Positions 34,201 through 40,873 of a stretch of 41,829 nt of DNA are shown one piece after another. Location: positions 1 to 41,829 of IMG/VR virus record IMGVR_UViG_3300005470_000008. One strand, written 5' to 3'. Position numbers and translations under genes: made by a program. This DNA comes from a virus. Numbering within the stretch: position 1 is the stretch's first letter; every line of letters begins with the position of its first letter. Below the pieces are notes generated by a model. That model ran no database searches, was not told where the DNA came from, and saw nothing but the letters and a program-made list of their open reading frames with translations.

Positions 34201-35186
34201 ATCTATCCCCTCAAAGTTTGACTAATGGCAAAAAAGAGATACCAGAAGATCTAGCTTATACATATAAAAGATATGAAAACATAGCAGATGATTTACTTGA
34301 TATGGAGTTTAAATCTGATGCACCTATAACTGATAGCTATAAGCTAGATGATATAACAGATTATATGACAAAAAAAGAACTAAATGAAGCTTTGGCTTAC
34401 ACTAAAACACAAAATCCAAACTATAAAGATAGTTATGATATATTTGTAGCTAAGAGTGATGAGATAGAATCACATATCAATAATCCTAAAGGGGAAACTA
34501 TCACAATAGATGGAAAAGAGGAGGAGTGGAATTTAAAAAATGCCCCATATTTTTCTAAGTTTGGAGATAATTTATTTGGTGGGGCTATAGTTGGTGTAGA
34601 AACAGATGAGGATGGAGATATAATAGGATTTGATCCAGCAAAGTTTATCTTAGGTATGGCTGGGGTAGGGGCTATTAAATATACTAGTAAGCACTTTAAC
34701 AAACAGTTTATAAATAAAAAAGAGACTCAAATACTAAAAAACAGTATCAAAAAAAGTGCCGTTCCACAACCAGATAAAATAGAATATATAGATATAGATG
34801 TAGATAAAGATAAAGCATTTGTTCTTTACAAAAGCATATTTGGAAATGGGTTAGTTGAAACACCAAAAGGGTTAGATGATGTTGTGATTAGTTTTTATCA
34901 GTATGAGAAACTGCACCCAAATATAAATGGGTGGAAAGAGGATAGGAGAGAGTATCTAAATCTTATAAAACCAACTTTAGAAAAACCACTTATGGTAGTT
35001 GAATTTGAAGATACACAAATGTTTTTTAAATTTTTTAAAGATAAAAAAGAGCCTATCAAAATGGTATCTGTAACAAAAGATAAATATGGTGAGATAGATG
35101 TGGTATCAAACTACAATATGGATAAAGATAGTAAATTTATAAAAGTGATGAAACATGGAGAGACGATATATCATGCTAAACAGTAG
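31209..35186 (+). CDS. Giant internal/ejection protein with toxin-like C-terminus
   Basis: 1325 residues from ATG 31209 (a GTG at 31194 would add five). The N-terminus has two 16-residue units beginning NIPDGWEI, a motif typical of phage ejected proteins. A Gly/Ala-rich, membrane-active segment lies near 215-270 (GYQYGSKFGKKGAAIGTALG). Long coiled coils follow, then another hydrophobic segment near 1150-1165. The last 120 residues (KPLMVVEFEDTQMFFKFFK ... DVVSNYNM) resemble the PBECR-type endonuclease-like domains found at the ends of phage head proteins. That call is tentative. It is probably delivered with the DNA into the host. Confidence 0.65.
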   Translation: MIQKQNNLSTNIPDGWEIIPQEDEQPNIPDGWEISHEKDRYGATSWGEVNKPIIKDITDETLDDRSFIEQVKDGAIDNTLIPMATAVQDAVNIVSPIGEVELLGENYNNPITGMKGDQSLVEYAQENSDLPLNAYNKLNKIAKTQYALIGDEKQGLETYQQNLADIVVNDMGFDDVQVDEDGKYYAVKGDTEVELNKDGWKEILSDVYGDKLEVAGSMLGATKGYQYGSKFGKKGAAIGTALGSAGGAMVGTVGDMVDSIVETGENLTLKQMGNEVLKSGALDAAATGVVAAVVNTPAALKGVKNYISDTSENIVNNNAQKYIKEDLNVDQTTSQDVENIAKSFGGKEDQTLTKLADQQDTGAILQDNFHTSLEQVNTYLDDMDTFSKNTYNKLGVKEIDDDIIATTDERITGNISNNINDLENHYKEQYNQTRNDILSIVGDTPIQANSKTLNTTKKLLNALSKPQNVKGETLSNGVPLTEFQKDYSNLVETINRNFKQEEDILDEAGNKVGVQIVDSDGYKLSKLMDVQKEYNQFFYKYKDQYIPKQQEQLSTIKDAIYDDMKNYIYKKFGGDDKSAKEVISKWESVNSDYGLWKADKGNFKEIDKILKSDIDITTLANDMITKTGKIDKNHIDFLGTVAKHLEKVEPQKLDELYGGVINNLLNKSSIKAPINGQKRRIIDFSEFIINYDKLQKQSLNKVFSGTKKGREIVDTLHDLRKIADYEDYIQQNLLKRGNNLTEAVKVATEHKQSFLFGVEYFFRRTLVGWLSDKLFRSEAYKTFINRLAKNRRYGKLEIDKAVKFTQNKMKDKSSKFTKEDKEWFKSIVKDAQEYEKMVLEQQKQVLKETQKAQTKQEQEMIMQKHIKNMQETMKQKESEIFAKGLPAPQRNLNDGLSNEYYNHKTNYENKLIQDDINTNYTPTPNDIRKQNLPTKEQLDSVNIPAQKLKLNKSAKEIEDALSRYENKSNKMVMTIKGEAITKTDFDKVQRFNEIRNYNLSPQSLTNGKKEIPEDLAYTYKRYENIADDLLDMEFKSDAPITDSYKLDDITDYMTKKELNEALAYTKTQNPNYKDSYDIFVAKSDEIESHINNPKGETITIDGKEEEWNLKNAPYFSKFGDNLFGGAIVGVETDEDGDIIGFDPAKFILGMAGVGAIKYTSKHFNKQFINKKETQILKNSIKKSAVPQPDKIEYIDIDVDKDKAFVLYKSIFGNGLVETPKGLDDVVISFYQYEKLHPNINGWKEDRREYLNLIKPTLEKPLMVVEFEDTQMFFKFFKDKKEPIKMVSVTKDKYGEIDVVSNYNMDKDSKFIKVMKHGETIYHAKQ
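31309..31322. promoter_or_regulatory. 14-bp core of the dispersed palindrome, copy 2
   Basis: TTTCTCATGAGAAA lies inside the giant ejection gene, 69 bp after the stop of the preceding gene, and encodes part of ISHEK. The left flank continues as in the full copies (AA) but the right flank does not, so only 14 of 18 bp are palindromic. Confidence 0.5.
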
Positions 35187-35214
35187 AACCCGATATATTC
35201 AAATATCTCCCGAG

Positions 35215-35325
35215 ATGTTATCTTCACACTGGTATCTCAGCCCTACTGTCTCAAAGCACACCAGTCAAGACTGCTTAAATGCAGAAACAACTGATTTTAA
35301 TATAAAATGTATTAAAGGTAAATAA
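35215..35325 (+). CDS. Possible 36-residue ORF in a structured leader
   Basis: ATG 35215 opens a frame (MLSSHWYLSPTVSKHTSQDC ... IKGK) ending 1 nt before the terminase small subunit start. It has no clear ribosome site. The 35187-35270 DNA is visibly richer in C and G than its surroundings and can form several stems (GATAT/ATATC, TCTC/GAGA, ACTGGT/ACCAGT, CTGC/GCAG), so this may instead be an RNA element or leader. Confidence 0.3.
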   Translation: MLSSHWYLSPTVSKHTSQDCLNAETTDFNIKCIKGK

Positions 35326-35326
35326 A

Positions 35327-35959
35327 ATGGCTAAATACTCACAAGAGCTAAAATCAAGAGCAAGAGACTATTATGAGATACATTCTAAAAAACTTGAGGA
35401 TATATCATCTATTCTAAATATCCCTACTACTACCCTTAGTGATTGGAAACGTAAAGATGGTTGGATCAAGGGTGCATTAAAAGATAAGGTTGATAGTGCA
35501 AAAGAGAAGTTAAGGGAAGAGATAGAGAACAATACAGTATTTAAAGCTGTAAAAGATGAACTTCTAGCAGAGATGAAAGCTCAAAATAGCTCTATGGTGG
35601 CTACAACAGTAGAGCAAGATGTGATACTTGACAATAGGGCTTATAGTATACTGCTTGAAGCTGCATCTATAGAGAACTTTGATGCTATGGCTATGGAAGG
35701 TGTTATGTTAGCAAATAAGAAGTTAAAATATATGAACAGCCTACCACTTGAAAGAGTAAGTATGAGTGAGATCAAAACATACAATGATATAGTAGCAAAT
35801 ACAAAAACACAAGTGTATGGTAAAGCACCAGATACAGTAATACAACTAAATCAAAAAAATATGAGTGTTGAGGACTATAGTAAGCTATCAACTCAAGAGT
35901 TGTATGCTATGCTTGATAAGCAAAATAAACAATCACAAGATACATCTACTTTGATGTAG
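35327..35959 (+). CDS. terS: Terminase small subunit (DUF1804-like)
   Basis: A 210-residue protein. Residues 1-50 form a helix-turn-helix (KKLEDISSILNIPTTTLSDW followed by KRKDGW), as in DUF1804-type small terminases that recognise the packaging site. A helical oligomerisation region (90-170) and a polar tail that would contact the large subunit follow. It is separated from terL by the whole head block. A transcription factor with a similar DNA-binding domain is the alternative. Confidence 0.65.
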   Translation: MAKYSQELKSRARDYYEIHSKKLEDISSILNIPTTTLSDWKRKDGWIKGALKDKVDSAKEKLREEIENNTVFKAVKDELLAEMKAQNSSMVATTVEQDVILDNRAYSILLEAASIENFDAMAMEGVMLANKKLKYMNSLPLERVSMSEIKTYNDIVANTKTQVYGKAPDTVIQLNQKNMSVEDYSKLSTQELYAMLDKQNKQSQDTSTLM

Positions 35960-35971
35960 ATATATCTTGAT

Positions 35972-35989
35972 AATTTCTCATGAGAAATT
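35972..35989. promoter_or_regulatory. 18-bp palindrome AATTTCTCATGAGAAATT, copy 3
   Basis: A full 18-bp copy exactly between the stops of the convergent + strand small terminase and the - strand operon. Here it could also serve as a bidirectional terminator, because short T-runs lie on both sides. Confidence 0.7.
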
Positions 35990-36421
35990 TTATAACTCTA
36001 GTTTAAACTTATCATTTATATATTTGTTTACATCTTCAATAGATATATCACTATTATCTATCACCATATTTAAAACTTCTGATAGCACTTGAGGTACTGT
36101 ATCATCATCTAGGTTATATTTATCTACTAAAAGCATCTTTATAGTGTTTGTCATAAGTATTTTGTTTCTATTTGTATACTCATCTAAAGTTATTGCTGTT
36201 TCGTTTGCTTTATCCATATCTTCAATAGACTCAATATTTTCACTTGCTAAAGCAACCGATATCATATCAGATAACTTTATGAACTTACATAAAGAGATCA
36301 TCTTTACTGTTATATCTTGGTTTTCAAAAAATAAAAATGCACTATATGATAGATCTTGTATCATCTCATATTCATTTTTTTCATTACTTGCTTGTTCTAT
36401 TGCTATTCTATTATCAATCAT
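35990..36421 (-). CDS. Hypothetical acidic helical protein
   Basis: A 143-residue, strongly acidic, mostly helical protein at the end of the replication operon. It contains NENIE/DISIEDVNKYINDKFKLEL type helices and no Cys motif. TAAGGAAAAATT is its ribosome site. The function is unknown. Confidence 0.6.
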   Translation of the reverse strand: MIDNRIAIEQASNEKNEYEMIQDLSYSAFLFFENQDITVKMISLCKFIKLSDMISVALASENIESIEDMDKANETAITLDEYTNRNKILMTNTIKMLLVDKYNLDDDTVPQVLSEVLNMVIDNSDISIEDVNKYINDKFKLEL

Positions 36422-36457
36422 AATTTTTCCTTATATTTTATTATATTATTAGTGGTT

Positions 36458-36958
36458 CTATCTTAAAAATAAGATACACCAATCAGCGAAGATATACATA
36501 TCTTGTACATCTTCAAAGTCTCTAAACTGTTTCCAATCTGTTACTGTATATGTGAACCCAGCATCAAATTTTCTTTGTAACTCTTTTGGGATATGGATGT
36601 AGTATTGTCTACCAATCCTTTTGTATTCAAAAAGTTTTTTACCAGTTTTTTCCATAAATCTTATACGTTCTCTAACTGTATGAGGTGATAGATTCAGTAC
36701 ATTTCGTGAAAAATATACAAGTGGCAAATAATCATCAAGATTAAAACACAATGCTGCTGCATCTTTCTCTTTTTGAGTTGTTAAGTTTATCTTTGGGATA
36801 TATCCCGTACTATCAAATACAAAATAGTTATCTTTGTATCTTCTACCAAATCTATCTGGTGCATATCCACTTTTTCTACTTATTTCACTTGCTAATACGC
36901 AACCTCTTAAAACCATATCCACTTTATCATTCCTCCAAACTCTTAATATATTTACCAT
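36458..36958 (-). CDS. Possible DNA-binding protein of the replication operon
   Basis: A 166-residue protein. The centre (LVYFSRNVLNLSPHTVRERI followed by RFMEKTGKKLFEYKRIGRQYYIHIPKEL) resembles a MerR/excisionase-type winged helix: helix-turn-helix followed by a strand with basic residues. The N-terminus has CVLASEISRKSG. Its role may be in replication or gene control. No named family. Confidence 0.55.
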   Translation of the reverse strand: MVNILRVWRNDKVDMVLRGCVLASEISRKSGYAPDRFGRRYKDNYFVFDSTGYIPKINLTTQKEKDAAALCFNLDDYLPLVYFSRNVLNLSPHTVRERIRFMEKTGKKLFEYKRIGRQYYIHIPKELQRKFDAGFTYTVTDWKQFRDFEDVQDMYIFADWCILFLR

Positions 36959-36985
36959 CTTTTTATCCTACAAACTCTTTATAAG

Positions 36986-37519
36986 CTACATATAAAGTGA
37001 AGCTTCACTAGCCAGTTCCTCTTGGCTCATTTGTGATGGTGAGCTATCACTATAGTCACCTTGATACTCAACTGGTGGCACATATCCACCCATACTATTA
37101 CCTTGTGATGATACTCCACCTTTTGGTGGTTGGTAGATCACATCATATAGCCAGTTTATATCTTCGGCTTTCTCGTTTGGTAGTGGTTTTGCTTTAAATA
37201 CAGTTACATACATCTTACCACCATGCACTAGTGGGTTTTCTATATTTCCACTAAAATACTCCGTATTCCCATCTTTTGATTTTTTTCTCCATAAGCCACC
37301 AACTTTTGTACCTCTAAACTTTTCACCTTTTCTTGAAAAGTTGTACCATAGGTTATAATCAGGTTCATTTTGATTTTTTTTATTGTTGTTTGGGTGAACG
37401 CTAAATGTTGAACTTTGCATCATAGGTGGTCTTAATATCATCTCTAACCACTCTTGTTTTGTTTCAACTCCATCTTTTTGTACCAATCTACTGTTTTGTA
37501 CTATTACACCGATATTCAT
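36986..37519 (-). CDS. SSB-like / DUF736-like single-strand binding protein
   Basis: A 177-residue protein. Residues 55-125 (NLWYNFSRKGEKFRGTKVGG, then LWRKKSKDGNTEYFSGNIENP and KMYVTVFKAKPLP) follow the strand order of DUF736-type OB-fold proteins. The C-terminal 40 residues are Gly/Pro/Ser-rich and acidic (DYSDSSPSQMSQEELASEA), as in SSB tails that recruit partners. It lies directly downstream of the helicase, which supports coating of single-stranded DNA at the fork. The assignment is by pattern. Confidence 0.55.
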   Translation of the reverse strand: MNIGVIVQNSRLVQKDGVETKQEWLEMILRPPMMQSSTFSVHPNNNKKNQNEPDYNLWYNFSRKGEKFRGTKVGGLWRKKSKDGNTEYFSGNIENPLVHGGKMYVTVFKAKPLPNEKAEDINWLYDVIYQPPKGGVSSQGNSMGGYVPPVEYQGDYSDSSPSQMSQEELASEASLYM

Positions 37520-37546
37520 AATTTTTTCCTTTATTTTAAATTTAAT

Positions 37547-38875
37547 TTATTGATAGTCATATGGCATATCCACATCTATCATAGTTTGTTCATTTTCCCA
37601 ATCTGGATCATCTTCATATTGTGTTACAACTGGCTGTATGCTATTACCCCCTTTATTTATATTTGGATTGTCTGTATCATGCTCATGTATTATCTTAAAT
37701 GAGTGTGTATCTGGATCAAATCTAACATCTACTTTTCTCCTTTTAAAATTTTGTTTATTTTTTGCTAGTAGTATAGTCCTAGTCTCACTATCTTTGTGTT
37801 TTAAAAAGTGAAACCACACACCACACTCATGGTCTGCATCTATACACCCTTTTACACTTACCTCTTCAGCATCGTGGTCTGATTTTGATGTTTGTACTAC
37901 CATAGCTATGATAAGATCGTGTTTTTGACAAAGTAATCCTATCCTTGAGAATACATTTGCTAGTAGTTCTGCTTTTGTTGCATTTTTAAACCCAGCGTTT
38001 GAAACTCTTAGTTGAGAATCTATGAATATAAACTCAACACCTTTTTTTACCATCTTTTTTATCTGTCTTTCAAGATCATTTATATCTGTTGTTTCATGAT
38101 CTATATAAACATTTTGAGATATCGCTACTCTTCTTTTATTGTCTTTATGTGGGTATTTTTCGTGTAGTTTTTTGATATATTGTCTAGCTCCAAACTCTAA
38201 AGAGAAAAAGCCACACTTCACCCCATCTGCTGCCATATTTTCCATGATAGTTGTAGCAAAGTATGTTTTACCAGTCTCTTTTTTACCACTTATAAAGACA
38301 AACTGTCCTTGTTCTATACCACCATCTAGTGCTGTTGCTGCATCTGCTACCATAAGTCCTGTTGGTATCTTTTTTAAAGGTGGTAGGTTTTCGTAATACA
38401 CTTCCATATCGTGTACTGTATTTAATGATTTTCCACCAGTATCGTGATCAAGGTTGTCTATCTTTTTTGCTAAATCCTCTAGCATAATGATAGAGTCTTT
38501 ACCATCTTGGTGTTGTATTTTTAGTTCATTTGCATAAGATACTAAGGTTCTACGCCTATAGTTTTCTATGATCTCTTTTGCATAATGTTCTACATTTGAT
38601 GCACCATTTGCACTTAATACCTCAATAATTGAGCTTTCATTTGCTATAGATTTATCTACATTTTTTAGTACAAAATCCTCATCTACGGGATGATCTTTTT
38701 TGTATAACTCTATCATCACTCTATATATTTCAGCATATGCCCGTAGGTAAAACATATCTGCTTTTAGTATTGGCTCTATAGTCTCTAAAACTTCTGAATC
38801 AAACAGTATCGTTGCTAATACTGCTTTCTCTATGTTTGCTTGATATTGGTTTGAATTTACTGTGTTATTAGTCAT
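37547..38875 (-). CDS. dnaB: Replicative DNA helicase, DnaB-like
   Basis: A 442-residue hexameric helicase. A DnaB N-terminal domain (10-140; IEKAVLATILFDSEVLETI ... KADMFYLRAYAEIYRVM) is followed by a RecA-type motor with Walker A GKKETGKTYFA (197-207), SLEFGARQ (225-232; the usual helicase box is SLEM) and Walker B FIFIDSQ (282-288). It would be loaded at the origin by the initiator encoded upstream. Good ribosome site AAAGGAGATAAAA. Confidence 0.88.
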   Translation of the reverse strand: MTNNTVNSNQYQANIEKAVLATILFDSEVLETIEPILKADMFYLRAYAEIYRVMIELYKKDHPVDEDFVLKNVDKSIANESSIIEVLSANGASNVEHYAKEIIENYRRRTLVSYANELKIQHQDGKDSIIMLEDLAKKIDNLDHDTGGKSLNTVHDMEVYYENLPPLKKIPTGLMVADAATALDGGIEQGQFVFISGKKETGKTYFATTIMENMAADGVKCGFFSLEFGARQYIKKLHEKYPHKDNKRRVAISQNVYIDHETTDINDLERQIKKMVKKGVEFIFIDSQLRVSNAGFKNATKAELLANVFSRIGLLCQKHDLIIAMVVQTSKSDHDAEEVSVKGCIDADHECGVWFHFLKHKDSETRTILLAKNKQNFKRRKVDVRFDPDTHSFKIIHEHDTDNPNINKGGNSIQPVVTQYEDDPDWENEQTMIDVDMPYDYQ

Positions 38876-38972
38876 TTTTATCTCCTTTGTTTTGTTTTAA
38901 AAATATAATCGTAAATACGATAGTTAAGTAGCTAATACAAGCTGCTATCACTACTAAACTTATATCACCCAT
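38868..38972 (-). CDS. 34-residue membrane microprotein overlapping the helicase start
   Basis: The frame from ATG at 38972 encodes MGDISLVVIAACISYLTIVF followed by TIIFLKQNKGDKND: one membrane helix with a basic tail. It overlaps the upstream gene by 8 nt and the helicase start by 8 nt, so its translation is linked to the replication genes. The stretch AAAGGAG inside its end is the helicase ribosome site. It may anchor replication to the membrane or be a leader. No family is recognised. Confidence 0.45.
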   Translation of the reverse strand: MGDISLVVIAACISYLTIVFTIIFLKQNKGDKND

Positions 38973-39201
38973 TTGATATCTCTAATCTATCAAAATATTG
39001 TTTTGCTGTTTTTTGATCTTCAAAAAATTTTACTGTTTGTTTTGGGAACTCATACCCTACAAGTTTTTTTGAGTATCTAAAAACTACAAAATTTGAAGTT
39101 ACCATATCAACGGCAAGTATATGTGTAGGTGAACTTTCAAGAAGTCCAAACCCCATACCTATAGCAAAATCATACAACTCTTGCTTTTGATCTAAAGTCA
39201 T
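38965..39201 (-). CDS. Hypothetical small protein of the replication operon
   Basis: A 78-residue protein that overlaps the previous gene by ATGA and the following membrane peptide by 8 nt. Likely helix-strand-strand-helix (FAIGMGFGLLESSPTHILAVD ... VKFFEDQKTAKQYFDRL). No family is assigned. Confidence 0.6.
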   Translation of the reverse strand: MTLDQKQELYDFAIGMGFGLLESSPTHILAVDMVTSNFVVFRYSKKLVGYEFPKQTVKFFEDQKTAKQYFDRLEISNG

Positions 39202-39533
39202 GCTATCTTTACCCCCATATTTTTTAAAACACTAGATGCTATATCTGATTGTGTTTGTTGTCTTTTTGGTTTAAAACCATTTGCTTTTAGTTCCCTTATG
39301 GCTCTTGGGATAAACACCATACGATCTTCACCATCTATGTAAAAATGTGTATCTTGGATAAACACCCCACTTGCTAGATACTTTTGCATAGTAGGTTGAG
39401 ATATGTTAAGATACTTTCTAACAGCAGCTCTAGTTGTCAAGTCACCCTCTATGATCTCTTTTAACTCTTGGTTCTCTTCTCTTAGTTTGTTTAACTCTTT
39501 GATTATAAAATCTAACTTTTGTTCTAAATACAT
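39198..39533 (-). CDS. Small helix-turn-helix protein
   Basis: A 111-residue protein with an N-terminal coiled coil (LDFIIKELNKLREENQELKE) and a helix-turn-helix (TTRAAVRKYLNISQPTMQKYL, about 33-53, shown split) followed by FYIDGEDRMVFIPRAI. This is the layout of small phage DNA-binding proteins of the excisionase or HTH_17 type. It may control the operon or the integrase. Confidence 0.65.
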   Translation of the reverse strand: MYLEQKLDFIIKELNKLREENQELKEIIEGDLTTRAAVRKYLNISQPTMQKYLASGVFIQDTHFYIDGEDRMVFIPRAIRELKANGFKPKRQQTQSDIASSVLKNMGVKIA

Positions 39534-39542
39534 ATTTTACCC

Positions 39543-40577
39543 CTATAGTCCGTAAAGATGTTCCATCATAATTTGAGCTTTTAGATCAAGTGATCTACTA
39601 TGATGCCTACTTCCAATATCAGCACCACCCATCATCACAAATACCTCATACTCTTGATCTGTAAACAGATGCTTAAAATCTTCTGTTGCCGCCCCATTTG
39701 CTTCAAGTACCTCTTGGATTGAGCATTGAAGTTTCATAAACTGTTGATGCTGCTCTTTAGAAAAACCATCTCTTACTTGCTGGTCGTATGATGATAGTTT
39801 TTGAACAGCCGCCCCATTTGCTTGGCTAGTGGTATCTTGTGGGTTGTTAAGCAATACACACTTTTGTGGTAAGTTGTTGATATCTAGGTATTGAGCATAT
39901 TTAGTTAAGAAGTTTTTTGGCTTCATTGGTGAATATGCAAAATGGTTGGTGCATTTGTAGTTTTTAAGTGCTGCAAAGATATCTTGAGCATTTTGGTTGT
40001 AGTGATCAAAGTTTTCTTTTAGCTTTAGTCTGAACTCTTTGTAATCACTAGCTTGAGTATGTTCTGTTTTTCTAGGATAATTACCCTCAAATTCAAAAAC
40101 AAAATCATCAAAAGAAAAAGTACCCTCACTCCCACTATCTTTAGAGGTATTTCTTTTCTTTTTATTTATATATAGAGTCTCTTTTTCTAATGTATCTGAT
40201 GAGATACTTGTAGGTATCTGATGAGATACTTCTGATGTATCTGATGAGATACTTGATGATGTATCTGATGAGATACTTGTAGGTATCTGATGAGATACAT
40301 TAGATGACTCATTTTCTATAATAACAGTAATAAAAGATGATCTATTTTTTTTGATAATTCTACCCTCTTGAACTAATTTTTTTATTGTATTTGTATAAAC
40401 TAATTTATGTATCTTACAATTTTCAATAAACTCATCTCTTGAGATGTTTGCACTAAGCTCTTGATATTGGATCGTTTTTGAGAAAATATAGGTCAATACT
40501 CTTAGTTCATTTGGTTTATTGATATATTCATTTATCCATTTTGGGTACATAATATAATTGTATTTTGGTAGTGCCAT
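39543..40577 (-). CDS. Replication initiator with internal origin
   Basis: A 344-residue protein with an N-terminal winged-helix domain (1-110; NELRVLTYIFSKTIQYQEL ... FIENCKIHKLVYTNTIKKLV). A low-complexity linker repeating SISSDT (93-130) lies exactly where the five DNA iterons are, and a C-terminal domain follows (145-344). This is the plan of lambda O-type initiators, whose origin repeats lie inside the gene. Downstream are a helicase and an SSB-like protein. No ribosome site precedes ATG 40577. Instead a short upstream frame ends with TAATG on this start, which suggests coupling. Confidence 0.75.
   Translation of the reverse strand: MALPKYNYIMYPKWINEYINKPNELRVLTYIFSKTIQYQELSANISRDEFIENCKIHKLVYTNTIKKLVQEGRIIKKNRSSFITVIIENESSNVSHQIPTSISSDTSSSISSDTSEVSHQIPTSISSDTLEKETLYINKKKRNTSKDSGSEGTFSFDDFVFEFEGNYPRKTEHTQASDYKEFRLKLKENFDHYNQNAQDIFAALKNYKCTNHFAYSPMKPKNFLTKYAQYLDINNLPQKCVLLNNPQDTTSQANGAAVQKLSSYDQQVRDGFSKEQHQQFMKLQCSIQEVLEANGAATEDFKHLFTDQEYEVFVMMGGADIGSRHHSRSLDLKAQIMMEHLYGL
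40192..40298. repeat. Five 16-bp iterons, candidate replication origin
   Basis: Five exact copies of GTATCTGATGAGATAC start at 40192, 40214, 40237, 40261 and 40283, spaced 22-24 bp, or about two helical turns. Each has 6-bp inverted arms (GTATCT/AGATAC). An AT-rich stretch (40150-40190) lies on one side as a melting region. They lie in the initiator gene, as in lambda ori. Confidence 0.88.
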
Positions 40578-40708
40578 TATATTTTTACCATTTTGTATTT
40601 TGAAAAAAAAGTTATTGTAAAGTTGGTCATATTCTTCCCTTTTTTTGTTTTCAATATTAAGCCCACGAAAAGCCCATGAGTAGGAAAGCCGACCAAAGCA
40701 AAACTCAT
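40577..40708 (-). CDS. Possible 43-residue leader ORF upstream of the initiator
   Basis: ATG at 40708 opens a frame (MSFALVGFPTHGLFVGLILK and so on) that ends in TAATG, sharing one base with the initiator start. No ribosome site is visible, and the frame runs through the inverted repeat at 40653-40720. It would be a leader controlling initiator synthesis if translated. Confidence 0.3.
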   Translation of the reverse strand: MSFALVGFPTHGLFVGLILKTKKGKNMTNFTITFFSKYKMVKI

Positions 40709-40720
40709 GGACTTAATATT
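40653..40720 (-). ncRNA. Structured leader of the replication operon
   Basis: Outer arms AATATTAAG/CTTAATATT and inner arms CCATGAGT/ACTCATGG can pair around a loop in the roughly 200-nt leader of the - strand transcript, with a 12-nt bulge on one side. The G/C-rich core stands out from its surroundings. It may be a copy-control RNA structure, an attenuator or a protein-binding site. Confidence 0.4.
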
Positions 40721-40733
40721 AAAAACTGTTTGT

Positions 40734-40762
40734 TTGACATAGTAAAATACATTTGATATACT
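40734..40762 (+). promoter_or_regulatory. Rightward promoter for the repressor
   Basis: TTGACA (40734-40739), a 17-bp spacer and TATACT (40757-40762), close to the sigma-70 consensus, point to the repressor gene. A second pair, TTGTTA (40762) and TATTAT (40785) with 17 bp between, is a weaker alternative. Confidence 0.7.
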
Positions 40763-40785
40763 TGTTATATATTAAATGTAAGCGT

Positions 40786-40814
40786 ATTATAGTTTAAAAA
40801 AATGAACTTGTCAA
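40786..40814 (-). promoter_or_regulatory. Leftward promoter for the replication operon
   Basis: On the - strand TTGACA (40814-40809), a 17-bp spacer and TATAAT (40791-40786) form an exact consensus promoter. Its start point would lie near 40779, about 200 nt before the initiator, and it faces the rightward promoter. Confidence 0.8.
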
Positions 40815-40873
40815 TTTTAAGTTGAATTTTTTAAACAAATTTGTAAATTTAAAAATAGCAAAAAGGATAAAAT

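Noticed and set aside
35187-35326. TPP-riboswitch-like CTGAGAT on the - strand
   Set aside because: Only a few bases match; the second conserved half and a - strand gene to control are missing. It also does not fold as a tRNA.
36144-36452. 102-codon + strand frame
   Set aside because: It is a hydrophobic shadow of the - strand gene at 35990-36421 without a ribosome site.
40192-40298. Iterons as a CRISPR array
   Set aside because: The 6-8 bp intervals are far too short for spacers, and no cas genes are present.
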